Assembly: GCF_017086445.1 (NCBI RefSeq)
Contig: NZ_CP070968.1
Coordinates: 1,736,001-1,800,000 of the forward strand
Source of the DNA: Brevundimonas fontaquae
GTDB taxonomy: Bacteria; Pseudomonadota; Alphaproteobacteria; Caulobacterales; Caulobacteraceae
DNA length: 64,000 nucleotides
Direction: 5' to 3'
Shown piece after piece: positions 8,672-16,233 of the stretch; position 1 is the stretch's first letter; each line of letters opens with the position of its first letter. Both the position numbers and the translations under genes were made by a program. A model generated the notes under the pieces. It was given only the letters and a program-made list of their open reading frames with translations, ran no database searches and was not told the DNA's origin.

Positions 8672-9037
8672 TCAGGCGCACGGATAGTCGTGCGCCATCC
8701 ATTCGCGCACAGCCTGGGTCACGCTGATATTGCGACGGCTTTGCGGGACGGCGTTGAAACGGCTCAGGATGGCGTTGGGCGAGACGCTGACCTTGTCGGG
8801 CATGCAGGTCGCGGGCTGACGGCCGGCCGCCTTGGCCTGGGTCTGTTCGGCGCGGACGGTGCGAACGGCGCCCCGGAACTCGGCCATTAGGCGGCGGGTG
8901 TCCGAGCGCAGGAGAGCTGTGGGGTTCTGAGGAATGCCGTTGGCGGTCGTGAGGAATTCCTGAACCGTCATGGCGTTGGCCGCGCCGGCGAAAAGCGACA
9001 TCGCCAGGACGCCGGCTGCGATCGATCTGGTCTTCAT
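8672..9037 (-). CDS. Small secreted protein of unknown function
   Basis: From ATG 9037 (AGGGGA 4 bases upstream) the protein has 121 residues. It begins with a signal peptide MKTRSIAAGVLAMSLFAGAA followed by an NA-type cleavage site near residue 22. The mature part MTVQEFLTTANGIPQNPTAL contains the 'x-EFL-x-x-AxxIPxNPTALLRSDTRRLM' helix, then a KAAGRQPATCMPDKVSVSPN segment and a C-terminal VREWMAHDYPCA, so two cysteines could form a disulfide. The pattern is reminiscent of Rap1a/Tai immunity-like small periplasmic proteins, but the resemblance is weak. I treat it as a periplasmic protein of unknown role. It is isolated between dnaB and the receptors. Confidence 0.75.
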   Translation of the reverse strand: MKTRSIAAGVLAMSLFAGAANAMTVQEFLTTANGIPQNPTALLRSDTRRLMAEFRGAVRTVRAEQTQAKAAGRQPATCMPDKVSVSPNAILSRFNAVPQSRRNISVTQAVREWMAHDYPCA

Positions 9038-9141
9038 CTGGTCCCCTCCAAAGCCGCCTTTGGCTGCGCCCAGATTGAACGGCGATATGTGTCGCAACTG
9101 GGGCGAAGCGGAACGGTCAAGCTGAAGATTTGGTAATGCAA

Positions 9142-9171
9142 ACAAAGAAAAGGGCGCTCAGAAGAGCGCCC
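9142..9171 (-). terminator. Rho-independent terminator after first TonB-dependent receptor
   Basis: A perfect 8-bp stem, GGGCGCTC (9152-9159) with GAGCGCCC (9164-9171) and an AGAA/TTCT loop, is followed in minus-strand direction by a TTTTCTTTG tract. It lies 27 bases past the receptor stop codon. Confidence 0.85.
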
Positions 9172-9197
9172 CTGCCTGGCCGGCGATCAGCCCGACC

Positions 9198-11621
9198 TCA
9201 CCACTTCAGGCTGAGGCGCGCATAGCCGTAGCGACCGTTGAAACCGAAGGGAGAATAGTAGGGGAAGCCCAGAACGCCATTGGAGTTCAGCGACGCCGGG
9301 ACGAAGTCCGGATATTCGTCGAACACATTGTCCACGCCGATCGCCACGCCCACGCGCTCGCTCAACTGGAACCGGCCTTCCAGATCCACGACCGTCTTGG
9401 CCCCGGTGCTATAGTCGTTCGCCGCCGTCGATCCGGGTTGCAGCACGTCGCCATAGTAGGTGGCGCGAACCGTGGCGCCCCACTTGTCCCGGCTCCAGTC
9501 CGCCGACGCCGAAACCTTGGTGTCGGGCGTGCCGTCTTCGATGGTCAGAATGCGTTGGCGCGCGAACAGGGTCGGGACCGGGTTCAGCACCGAGGACGAC
9601 GTCGGCACGCGGTTGACCGACACATCGTTGAAGTTGGCCGCGACGGTGAAATCGAAATCGCCGAGCGTATCGGTCGGCAGGCGATAGCGTCCAACGATGT
9701 CCACGCCTTCGGTCGAGGTCGAGACGCCGTTCAGGAAGAAGCGCGCGGCCTGGACGCCTTGCGGATCCAGCAGGCTGGCGACCTGGCCCGAGAACGTCCG
9801 GTTGATCAGCTCTGACAGAACGATCTGATCGTCGATGTCGATCTTGTAGGCGTCGACGGTCAGGTCGAACCGGCCCAGTCGCACCACCGCGCCGACCGAA
9901 TAGTTGGTCGAGGTCTCAGCCTTCAGCGGACGCGCGCCAAGAGCCGTCGCGACCGCGCTGGTGGCCGGGAATGTGCCGGTTTCGACGACGGCGCCGTTCT
10001 GGATCACCGAGGCGGTGGAGGTGAAATACGACTGCTGCAACGACGGCGCACGGAAGGCGGTCGAGACCGAACCGCGCAGGGCGAAGCTGGGGGTGAAGTC
10101 ATAGCGGGCCGACAGCTTGCCCGTCTGGGTGTCGCCGAAGTCGGAATAGTCCTCGAACCGCACGGCGCCCTCGACGCGCAGCTTGTCGGTCAGGGGGATT
10201 TCAATGTCGGCATAGGCGGCGAAGTTGTCGCGATCGACATCGACGGCGTTCGAGGGCTGGAAGCCGACGAAGCCCTGGGCGCCGCCGGTCAGGGCGGTGT
10301 TGGCGCCCAACGGCCCGCGGTTGTAGCTCTCGGGCTGGCCGGCCTCGATCTTGTAGTTTTCCCAGCGCTGCTCCAGGCCCCAGGCGAAGTTTAGCGGGCC
10401 GCCGGACAGACCGACCTCGAACTCACGGCTGAAGTCGGCGCCCAGCACCAGTTGGTCATAGATCAGGCTGCCGGAATCGAAGCTGGTCGGCGAAGTCGCG
10501 CCGTAGGTGGAGTTCAGCGAATCCTCGGTGCGGAAGTCCAGGGCGTTGCGGCCATAGGTCAGGCTGATGTCCGTAATCCAGCCCGCCAATTCGCCGCGCA
10601 GGCCGCCGGCCAGCGAGGCATCCTTCGAATTGATGGCGACCTTCGGCAGGAAGCCGTTCGGATAGATCGAGGCGACATTATTGACGTTGTCGGACAGCCG
10701 AGGGAAGGCGGCGCCTTCGCTGTCGCGGTCCTGATAACCGGCCCAGCCATAGGCCTCCCAACCATTGCCCAAACCCTTGCCGGCGTTGGCGAAAACGGTC
10801 CATTGCTCAACGTCCGGGTCGCCGAAGCGGGCAGTGATCGCCCCGTTCGCCGCCGCGCGGGGGTCATAGTCCGAACGATTGGTCGACTCGCGGTTCAGAT
10901 ACTCGGCCGACAAGGTCAGAAAGCCGTCGTCGCCCAGCGAGAACCCTTGCCAGGCCGAGGCCGTGACGGTGCCGCCATCGTTTTCGTCACGTTCGCCGCG
11001 CGCGGTTTTCACCGTGGTGAAATACTGGCCGTAGGTCACGCTGGCGCCGCCGCCGCTGGAGGCCTGCTTCAGGCGCAGGTTCACCACGCCTGCGATGGCG
11101 TCCGAGCCGTATTGCGCAGAGGCGCCATCGCGCAGCACCTCAACCCGGTCCAGAGCGCCGGTCGGAATGGTGTTCAGATCGACGGCGGCCGACCCGCGCC
11201 CCACCACGCCGTTGACGTTGACCAGGGCCGACGCATGGCGACGCGTGCCGTTGACCAGCACCAACGTCTGGTCCGGCGACAGGCCGCGCAGGGTGATTGG
11301 GCGGATCGAGTCCGAGCCATCGTTGGCGGACGGCCGCTGGAAGGTCAGCGACGGCACGGCCTGGGCCAGGGCGGTGGCGAACTCGGTGGTGCCGCGCGTC
11401 TGCAACGCCTCGGACGTCACGACATCCACGGGCGCAAGGGTGTCGAGGCGCGACCGGTTCTGGACCCGCGTGCCGGTCACGACGATATCGTCCACCTGCG
11501 CCGCCTCATCGGCGACGGGTTCGGCGCTTTGAGCAAAGGCCGGGGCGGCGGTCAGCAGGGCGAAGGTCGAGACGGTGGCGAGCAGGGCCGGTGCGGCGGC
11601 TCGTTGAGAAAGAGAGCGCAT
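9198..11621 (-). CDS. TonB-dependent outer-membrane receptor (first of tandem pair)
   Basis: This 807-residue protein has a signal peptide ending FAQ near residue 31, a short TonB-box-like stretch VDDIVVTGTR at about 44-53, a plug domain (APVDVVTSEALQTRG..., LRGLSPDQTLVLVNGTRRHASALVNVNG, VEVLRDGASAQYGSDAIAGVVNL) and a 22-strand-type barrel. The barrel has the FRAPSLQQ motif and ends YYSPFGFNGRYGYARLSLKW with the terminal aromatic required for assembly. Such receptors import siderophores, vitamin B12, sugars or other ligands with energy from TonB-ExbBD; nothing here fixes the substrate. It is a clear paralogue of the next receptor: plug and C-terminus are nearly superimposable. A possible Cys-rich leader peptide lies 100 bases upstream. 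Confidence 0.95.
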   Translation of the reverse strand: MRSLSQRAAAPALLATVSTFALLTAAPAFAQSAEPVADEAAQVDDIVVTGTRVQNRSRLDTLAPVDVVTSEALQTRGTTEFATALAQAVPSLTFQRPSANDGSDSIRPITLRGLSPDQTLVLVNGTRRHASALVNVNGVVGRGSAAVDLNTIPTGALDRVEVLRDGASAQYGSDAIAGVVNLRLKQASSGGGASVTYGQYFTTVKTARGERDENDGGTVTASAWQGFSLGDDGFLTLSAEYLNRESTNRSDYDPRAAANGAITARFGDPDVEQWTVFANAGKGLGNGWEAYGWAGYQDRDSEGAAFPRLSDNVNNVASIYPNGFLPKVAINSKDASLAGGLRGELAGWITDISLTYGRNALDFRTEDSLNSTYGATSPTSFDSGSLIYDQLVLGADFSREFEVGLSGGPLNFAWGLEQRWENYKIEAGQPESYNRGPLGANTALTGGAQGFVGFQPSNAVDVDRDNFAAYADIEIPLTDKLRVEGAVRFEDYSDFGDTQTGKLSARYDFTPSFALRGSVSTAFRAPSLQQSYFTSTASVIQNGAVVETGTFPATSAVATALGARPLKAETSTNYSVGAVVRLGRFDLTVDAYKIDIDDQIVLSELINRTFSGQVASLLDPQGVQAARFFLNGVSTSTEGVDIVGRYRLPTDTLGDFDFTVAANFNDVSVNRVPTSSSVLNPVPTLFARQRILTIEDGTPDTKVSASADWSRDKWGATVRATYYGDVLQPGSTAANDYSTGAKTVVDLEGRFQLSERVGVAIGVDNVFDEYPDFVPASLNSNGVLGFPYYSPFGFNGRYGYARLSLKW

Positions 11622-11724
11622 TGAGAGATTTCCTAAAGTCTGTTTTTGGCGCGAGCGCGCATCGCCGCCGCTAACCGCGACGGGCTTTTCATGATCGGCT
11701 TGGGATTGGGTATGGCGTGCGGTC

Positions 11725-11784
11725 TCAGCCGCAACATCGCGCGATGGCGGGCGGCGTAGCCGTAAAACGGGGGGTGATCTTCAT
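11725..11784 (-). CDS. Putative Cys-Cys leader peptide upstream of TonB-dependent receptor
   Basis: The minus strand encodes a 19-residue peptide, MKITPRFTATPPAIARCCG, ending in TGA at 11725-11727. A good ribosome site, GGAG, sits 5 bases before the ATG (TTGGAGAGGCCATG). Two adjacent cysteine codons (TGT TGC) lie one codon from the end. They fall in or next to a perfect palindrome (11735-11746) and the TGCGG/CCGCA hairpin. Adjacent codons for one amino acid near the end of a short leader, followed by alternative hairpins and a transport gene, are the hallmark of translation-coupled attenuation. By analogy cysteine-tRNA charging, hence sulfur status, would be the signal. That is inference; the receptor's substrate is unknown and no clear intrinsic terminator is seen between leader and receptor. 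Confidence 0.5.
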   Translation of the reverse strand: MKITPRFTATPPAIARCCG

Positions 11785-11913
11785 GGCCTCTCCAACCGCA
11801 AGGTCGGGGAGGTCCCGGCGGTCATGGCCATATCAGGGCGAAGGTGCGGCGGGTCAATCGACGCAGGCGGCCATGTTTTGTTGCGGCAGTCAGTAGGAAA
11901 TCTATTGCCACGC

Positions 11914-11940
11914 AAAATGGGGCGCTCCGAAGAACGCCCC
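11914..11940 (-). terminator. Rho-independent terminator after second TonB-dependent receptor
   Basis: The hairpin GGGGCG...CGCCCC (11919-11924 with 11935-11940), extended by inner TC/GA pairs across one mismatch, is followed in minus-strand direction by ATTTTGCG. It lies 23 bases past the receptor stop. Confidence 0.75.
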
Positions 11941-11963
11941 ATTCGAGTGGGATATCAGTTGGC

Positions 11964-14420
11964 TTAGAAGTTGTAGCTCAGACGGCCGTAGAAGAAGCGG
12001 CCGTTGAAGCCGTAAGGCGAGTAGCTCGGGTAGCCCACCGAACCGGTCGCGCCGTTAATGTTTGTCGGCGTGGCTGTTGGATATTCGTCGATCAGGTTGT
12101 TCACGCCGACAGCGAGCGAGACGCCGAACGGTAGGGTGTAGCGGCCCTCCAGATCCACCAGCAGCGCGTCGCCCGTTTCGTAGTCCAGGGCGGCGTTGTT
12201 GTTGGCGACCAGAACGCTGTCGTAGCTGGTGCCCTTCAAGGTCGCACCGAAGTCGCCCAGCGACCAGTCCACGCTGGCGACAATCTTCTGTTCCGGCGTG
12301 CCTTGCTCAAACGACAGTTTGGAAGAGCGGTCGAAGAGGAAGGCGTCGGACGGGGCAATGGCGAGGTTGCTGGGAACCGCTGGCGTCTTGGTCACTTCGG
12401 TGGAGTTGAAGTTGCCCGCCAGTGTGAAATCGAACCGCCCGAAATCCTGCTGCGTCCGATAGCGCGCCACGACATCGACGCCGCTGGTCGAGGTGTCCAC
12501 ACCGTTCAGGAAGAACCGCGCGCCGGTCACGCCGAACGGAGCGAGCAGAGCCTGAATGGCAGCCGTGGATTGCGCCGTCTGGCTGGGCCGCGACACGCCG
12601 AGCGTCTCGGAATAGATGATCCGGTCAGCGACATCGATGCGGTAGGTGTCCACCGTCAGTTCGAAGCCTTCATGTCGGAAGACCGCGCCGAGCGAGTAGT
12701 TGGTCGAGGTCTCGGGCTCCAGCGGCTTTGAGCCCAGGGCGATCGCGATAGGATCGTCGACCCGGTACGAGCCGTTCTGCTGCAGCACCACGCCGCCCGC
12801 TGTGGCGACAAGGTTGGTGGCGATGTAGCTGAAGTACTGTTGCTGAAGGGCTGGCGATTTGAAGCCCGTCGAAATGGCGCCACGCAGGGCGAAGGCCTCG
12901 GTGAAGTCGTAGCGTCCCGAAATCTTGCCCGTGAACTGATCGCCGAAATCGGAATAGTCCTCGTAGCGCCCGGCCAGACCGACACTGAACTGTTCGGAGA
13001 ATTTGCCCTCCAGGTCGATGTAAGCGCTGATGTTGTTGCGATCGACATCGACCGCATTAGATGGCGCAAAGCCAGGGAAGCCCTGCGATCCGGCGCCGCC
13101 GGCCGTGACGGGGCCCTTGTTGTAGGATGTCGGCTCGCCTGCGGTGACGTTGAAGTCCTCGCGTCGGTATTCGACTCCCAAGGCGACGTTGAGCGGTTCA
13201 TACAGGTTCGCTTCGATCTGTTTCACCGCATCCACGCCGATGGTCAGTTGACCGTAGCTGAGGCCGCCGGCGTCGAACTGGGTCTGGGAGGCGGCGCCAT
13301 AGGAGGCGTTCAGGGAGTTCAGGACGCGATAGTCCAACTCGTTTCGGCCGTACCCGATTGAGATGTCCCAGTCGAAGCCGGCGGCGGGGCCTTTCAGGCC
13401 GCCGTAGATATTGTAGTCGTCGATGTCGGCGGCGATGATCGGCAAGAAGCCATTGGGATAGATGGCGGTGACGTTGTTGGAGTTGTTGAAAGCGCGGGCC
13501 GTCGCCGCAGCCTCGGACTTGCGCTTTTGATAGCCGCCGAAGGCGTAGGCTTCCCATTCGCCGCCAAGCGGTTTGCCGGCGTTGAAATAGCCGGTGTAGG
13601 CTTCTGTATAGGGATCGCCGAAGCGACCGATGACGGTGGTCGCACTGCCTCCGTTGACGGCGGTGGTCGCCGCGTAGTCGGAGCGATTGGTGGGCTGGCG
13701 TTTCTGGACTTCGCCCGAAAGGGTCAGGAAGCCGTCGCCAAACAGGGGCAGGCCGATCCAGCCGGCGAGCGAGGTCTGTTCGCCGTCGCGGCGGCTGTGC
13801 TCGCCGCGCGCGGTCGTGAAATCGGTGTCGTAGATACCGTAGTTGGCGGTGATGCCGCCGCCGGTCGACGCCTGGCGCAGACGCAGATTGATGACACCGG
13901 CGATGGCGTCGGCGCCGTACTGCGCCGAAGCGCCGTCACGCAGGACTTCGACCGAGCCAAGGCTGATCGAAGGAATCGTATTCAGATCGAAGGCTGTGGA
14001 GCCACGGCCAAGCGCGCCGTTGACGTTAACCAGGGCGCCGACATGGCCGCGCTGACCGTTGATCAGGACAAGGGTCTGGTCAGGAGCAAGACCGCGCAGG
14101 GTTGCCGGACGAACGTGATCCGAGCCGTCGGAAATGGCGGGACGAGGGAAGTTGATGGAGGGGGCGGTGGCGGCGAGGGCGGCGGCCAATTCTGTGCCGG
14201 TGCCCTGTTTCGCCAGAGTTTCGCCGGTGATGACATCGACGGGCGCGACGCTGTCGAGCCGGCTGCGACCGACGGTGCGCGTGCCGGTGACGACGATCTC
14301 ATCGACATCGGTGGCTTCGCTTGGCGGAGGAGTGGTCTGGGCGAACGCCGATGAGGCGATGAAGAGCGCGCTGGTGGAGGCAAAGGCCAACAGGGCCTGA
14401 CGACCGTATCCGATTTTCAT
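11964..14420 (-). CDS. TonB-dependent outer-membrane receptor (second of tandem pair)
   Basis: From ATG 14420 the protein has 818 residues: signal peptide MKIGYGRQALLAFASTSALF to a SAFAQ cleavage site, TonB-box region VDEIVVTGTR, plug domain (LRGLAPDQTLVLINGQRGHVGALVNVNG, VEVLRDGASAQYGADAIAGVINLRLRQ) and a barrel ending SYSPYGFNGRFFYGRLSYNF. It shares long stretches with the first receptor, including STSTSGVD/STSTEGVD and the GFxG...NAVDVDR segments, so the pair arose by tandem duplication. GGGGA lies 6 bases upstream of 14420. An in-frame ATG at 14477 would add 19 residues and is less likely because the signal peptide would be displaced. The upstream region carries two perfect palindromes. 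Confidence 0.94.
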   Translation of the reverse strand: MKIGYGRQALLAFASTSALFIASSAFAQTTPPPSEATDVDEIVVTGTRTVGRSRLDSVAPVDVITGETLAKQGTGTELAAALAATAPSINFPRPAISDGSDHVRPATLRGLAPDQTLVLINGQRGHVGALVNVNGALGRGSTAFDLNTIPSISLGSVEVLRDGASAQYGADAIAGVINLRLRQASTGGGITANYGIYDTDFTTARGEHSRRDGEQTSLAGWIGLPLFGDGFLTLSGEVQKRQPTNRSDYAATTAVNGGSATTVIGRFGDPYTEAYTGYFNAGKPLGGEWEAYAFGGYQKRKSEAAATARAFNNSNNVTAIYPNGFLPIIAADIDDYNIYGGLKGPAAGFDWDISIGYGRNELDYRVLNSLNASYGAASQTQFDAGGLSYGQLTIGVDAVKQIEANLYEPLNVALGVEYRREDFNVTAGEPTSYNKGPVTAGGAGSQGFPGFAPSNAVDVDRNNISAYIDLEGKFSEQFSVGLAGRYEDYSDFGDQFTGKISGRYDFTEAFALRGAISTGFKSPALQQQYFSYIATNLVATAGGVVLQQNGSYRVDDPIAIALGSKPLEPETSTNYSLGAVFRHEGFELTVDTYRIDVADRIIYSETLGVSRPSQTAQSTAAIQALLAPFGVTGARFFLNGVDTSTSGVDVVARYRTQQDFGRFDFTLAGNFNSTEVTKTPAVPSNLAIAPSDAFLFDRSSKLSFEQGTPEQKIVASVDWSLGDFGATLKGTSYDSVLVANNNAALDYETGDALLVDLEGRYTLPFGVSLAVGVNNLIDEYPTATPTNINGATGSVGYPSYSPYGFNGRFFYGRLSYNF

Positions 14421-14589
14421 TGATAGTCCCCGACGATGCACGACAGCCCTCTGTGTCGGCGCTCGGCAGGCCGTCATGCCGTCGCCCTCGGTCGGCGTCT
14501 CGAAAAGCGCAATAATCTTGCGCGTATAATCGAAACGCAGGCCTCAATTGCAGGCTGTGACCGCAATGTGACGACGTCAAGCAAGCTTA

Positions 14590-14623
14590 ATGTCTAGACA
14601 TCCATTTGAGAGATCAATGATCT
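14590..14623. promoter_or_regulatory. Two adjacent perfect palindromes upstream of second receptor
   Basis: ATGTCTAGACAT (14590-14601) and AGATCAATGATCT (14611-14623) are perfect inverted repeats 9 bases apart in an AT-rich island about 170-200 bases upstream of the receptor start. The whole 14421-14693 gap contains no other gene. The spacing suggests operator sites for a dimeric regulator, but no regulator gene is adjacent and the identity is unknown. Confidence 0.4.
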
Positions 14624-14693
14624 GGGTTTGTTGTAATCTTGTCATAGGTCAAGGTGACGATCGGCCGTGCGGTGGATGCCGTTCACGCGCAGC

Positions 14694-14724
14694 AAAAAGG
14701 GCGCGTCCCTTGCGAGACGCGCCC
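14694..14724 (-). terminator. Rho-independent terminator of rpsF-rpsR-rplI operon
   Basis: A perfect 9-bp stem, GGGCGCGTC (14699-14707) with GACGCGCCC (14716-14724), is followed in minus-strand direction by five T residues (AAAAA at 14694-14698 on the plus strand). It lies 26 bases past the rplI stop. Confidence 0.88.
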
Positions 14725-14750
14725 TTGATGTCGTTTGGGATCCGGTCGGA

Positions 14751-15335
14751 TCAGGCTTCGTCGCCGAAGCCTTCTTGTTGACCGGCGCCGCCTTCGATCA
14801 GTTCCTGGGCCGATTGCTCGGCGGCCTGGCGCTCATCGTCGAACTGGCTGCGGATCACGTCCTCGCCCTTGGCTTGGCGCTCGGCCTCGTCCATCGAGCG
14901 GGCGATGTTGATCTTGACCGTGGCGCGGACCTCGGCGTGCAGGCGAACCGGCACTTCGTGGACGCCCAGGCTCTTGATCGCCGTGTTCAGGACGACCTGC
15001 GAGCGCTCGACCTTGCCGCCTTCGGCCTGGATGGCCTCGGCGACGTCGCGACCGGCGACCGAACCGTACAGGTGACCGGTTTCACCGGCCTGTCGGATCA
15101 TGACGTAGGTCTGGCCGTCGATCTTGTCGGCGACCTTCTGTGCATCGGCCTTGTTCTTCTCGTTGCGCTGCTCGATGGCGGCGCGGTCGAGTTCGAACGC
15201 CTTCAGGTTGGCGGCGGTGGCCCGGCGGGCCTTGTCGCGCGGCAGAAGGAAGTTACGGGCGAAGCCGTCCTTGACGGACACGACGTCGCCGATGGCGCCG
15301 AGATTCTCGACGCGTTCAAGCAGAACGACCTTCAT
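14751..15335 (-). CDS. rplI: 50S ribosomal protein L9
   Basis: L9 binds 23S rRNA domain V at the base of the L1 stalk and helps maintain reading frame. The 194-residue protein has the N-terminal domain MKVVLLERVENLGAIGDVVS followed by KDGFARNFLLPRDKA, the long connecting helix (about 40-75) and the C-terminal rRNA-binding domain. A polar C-terminal extension of roughly 45 residues beyond the bacterial norm is rich in Glu and Gln, as in other alphaproteobacteria. It is the last gene of rpsF-rpsR-rplI, starting one base after the rpsR stop, and is followed by a strong terminator. Confidence 0.97.
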   Translation of the reverse strand: MKVVLLERVENLGAIGDVVSVKDGFARNFLLPRDKARRATAANLKAFELDRAAIEQRNEKNKADAQKVADKIDGQTYVMIRQAGETGHLYGSVAGRDVAEAIQAEGGKVERSQVVLNTAIKSLGVHEVPVRLHAEVRATVKINIARSMDEAERQAKGEDVIRSQFDDERQAAEQSAQELIEGGAGQQEGFGDEA

Positions 15336-15336
15336 C

Positions 15337-15615
15337 TCACTTCACCACGTAAGGCAGGAGGGCCAGATAGCGAGCGCGCTTGATGGCCTTGGCCAGTTCA
15401 CGCTGCTTCTTCTGGGAGACGGCGGTGATGCGCGAAGGCACGATCTTGCCGCGTTCGGAGACGTAACGCTGCAGCAGCTTGACGTCCTTGTAGTCGATCT
15501 TCGGCGCATTGGCGCCCGAGAACGGGCAGACCTTGCGGCGACGATAGAAGGGGCGGCGGCCGGCGGCGCCGGAGCCCGCCGGTGCGCCCGGGGTCGGGGC
15601 GGTGGTATCGGTCAT
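15337..15615 (-). CDS. rpsR: 30S ribosomal protein S18
   Basis: The 92-residue protein has the S18 core: [20 protein letters not shown], then [20 protein letters not shown] and [20 protein letters not shown] near the C-terminus. S18 forms a heterodimer with S6 on the platform of the 30S subunit. The first 24 residues form an Ala/Gly/Pro/Thr-rich extension. It is 12 bases downstream of rpsF and 1 base upstream of rplI, so it sits in the middle of the classical three-gene operon. Confidence 0.97.
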   Translation of the reverse strand: MTDTTAPTPGAPAGSGAAGRRPFYRRRKVCPFSGANAPKIDYKDVKLLQRYVSERGKIVPSRITAVSQKKQRELAKAIKRARYLALLPYVVK

Positions 15616-15627
15616 GTTCCGGGTTCC

Positions 15628-16014
15628 TTATTCGGCGTCGGCGGCGGCGTCGTCGCGCGGGGTGCGCTCGCGCTCACGCTCGCGTTCACGCTCGCGGCGG
15701 GCCAGCAGCGGCGACAGTTCCAGGTCGAGTTCCTCGACGCGAACGGTCAGCCAGCGCAGCACGTCTTCGTTGATCGACAGCTGACGCTCGACTTCGGCCA
15801 TGGCGGCCGGAGGGGCGTCGACGGCCAGCAGCGAATAGTGAGCCTTGCGGTTCTTCTTCACGCGGTAGGTCAGGTTGCGCAGACCCCAGTATTCGATCTT
15901 TGCGACCGAGCCGCCACCGGCGACGATCAGATCCTTGATGGTGTCATTTAGCGCTTCGGCCTGTTGCGCCGAGATATCCTGGCGCGTCATGACCGTGTGC
16001 TCGTAAAGAGCCAT
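15628..16014 (-). CDS. rpsF: 30S ribosomal protein S6
   Basis: From ATG 16014 the protein has 128 residues and starts [20 protein letters not shown], the conserved S6 N-terminus. It contains [20 protein letters not shown] and a long acidic/basic C-terminal tail. The tail carries an uninterrupted Arg-Glu run (about residues 106-118) encoded by a hexanucleotide repeat at about 15664-15695. S6 pairs with S18 in the 30S platform. The frame stays open far upstream, antisense to mccB, but that extension has no S6 character and is a codon-bias shadow. S6 leads the rpsF-rpsR-rplI operon. Confidence 0.96.
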   Translation of the reverse strand: MALYEHTVMTRQDISAQQAEALNDTIKDLIVAGGGSVAKIEYWGLRNLTYRVKKNRKAHYSLLAVDAPPAAMAEVERQLSINEDVLRWLTVRVEELDLELSPLLARRERERERERERTPRDDAAADAE

Positions 16015-16233
16015 GCGGTAGTCTCCCTTGTGGGCGTCGGCGCGGAAACGACCGGGTAAGTCGGTCTCCACGATGGCTCCTGGCGCGGCGGTCGGACCGA
16101 ACGTCCAACCCTTTGGTGCTCCGCGACAGGACCGAAGCCCTGGAAAGGCGGGGCCTATAGGCGAAAAGGGACGAGGAAGCAAGGATGGCGGCAGACGCTT
16201 GTGGCGCCCCTCGACCCCGCCTAAACCAGCCCC

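Larger units (their letters stand above)
11622..11963 (-). other. 342-base intergenic region between the two receptors
   Basis: The region holds the first receptor's leader, including a probable 19-codon leader ORF (11725-11784) and a perfect 12-base palindrome CATCGCGCGATG at 11735-11746. It also holds the second receptor's terminator at 11914-11940. Another hairpin, TGCGG/CCGCA around the leader stop codon (about 11717-11732), could alternate with the first. I did not find a convincing -35/-10 pair. Confidence 0.55.

Noticed and set aside
14521..14535. TATAAT on the plus strand upstream of the second receptor
   Set aside because: No -35 element fits at 16-18 bases, and no plus-strand gene follows; it is probably chance in an AT-rich patch.
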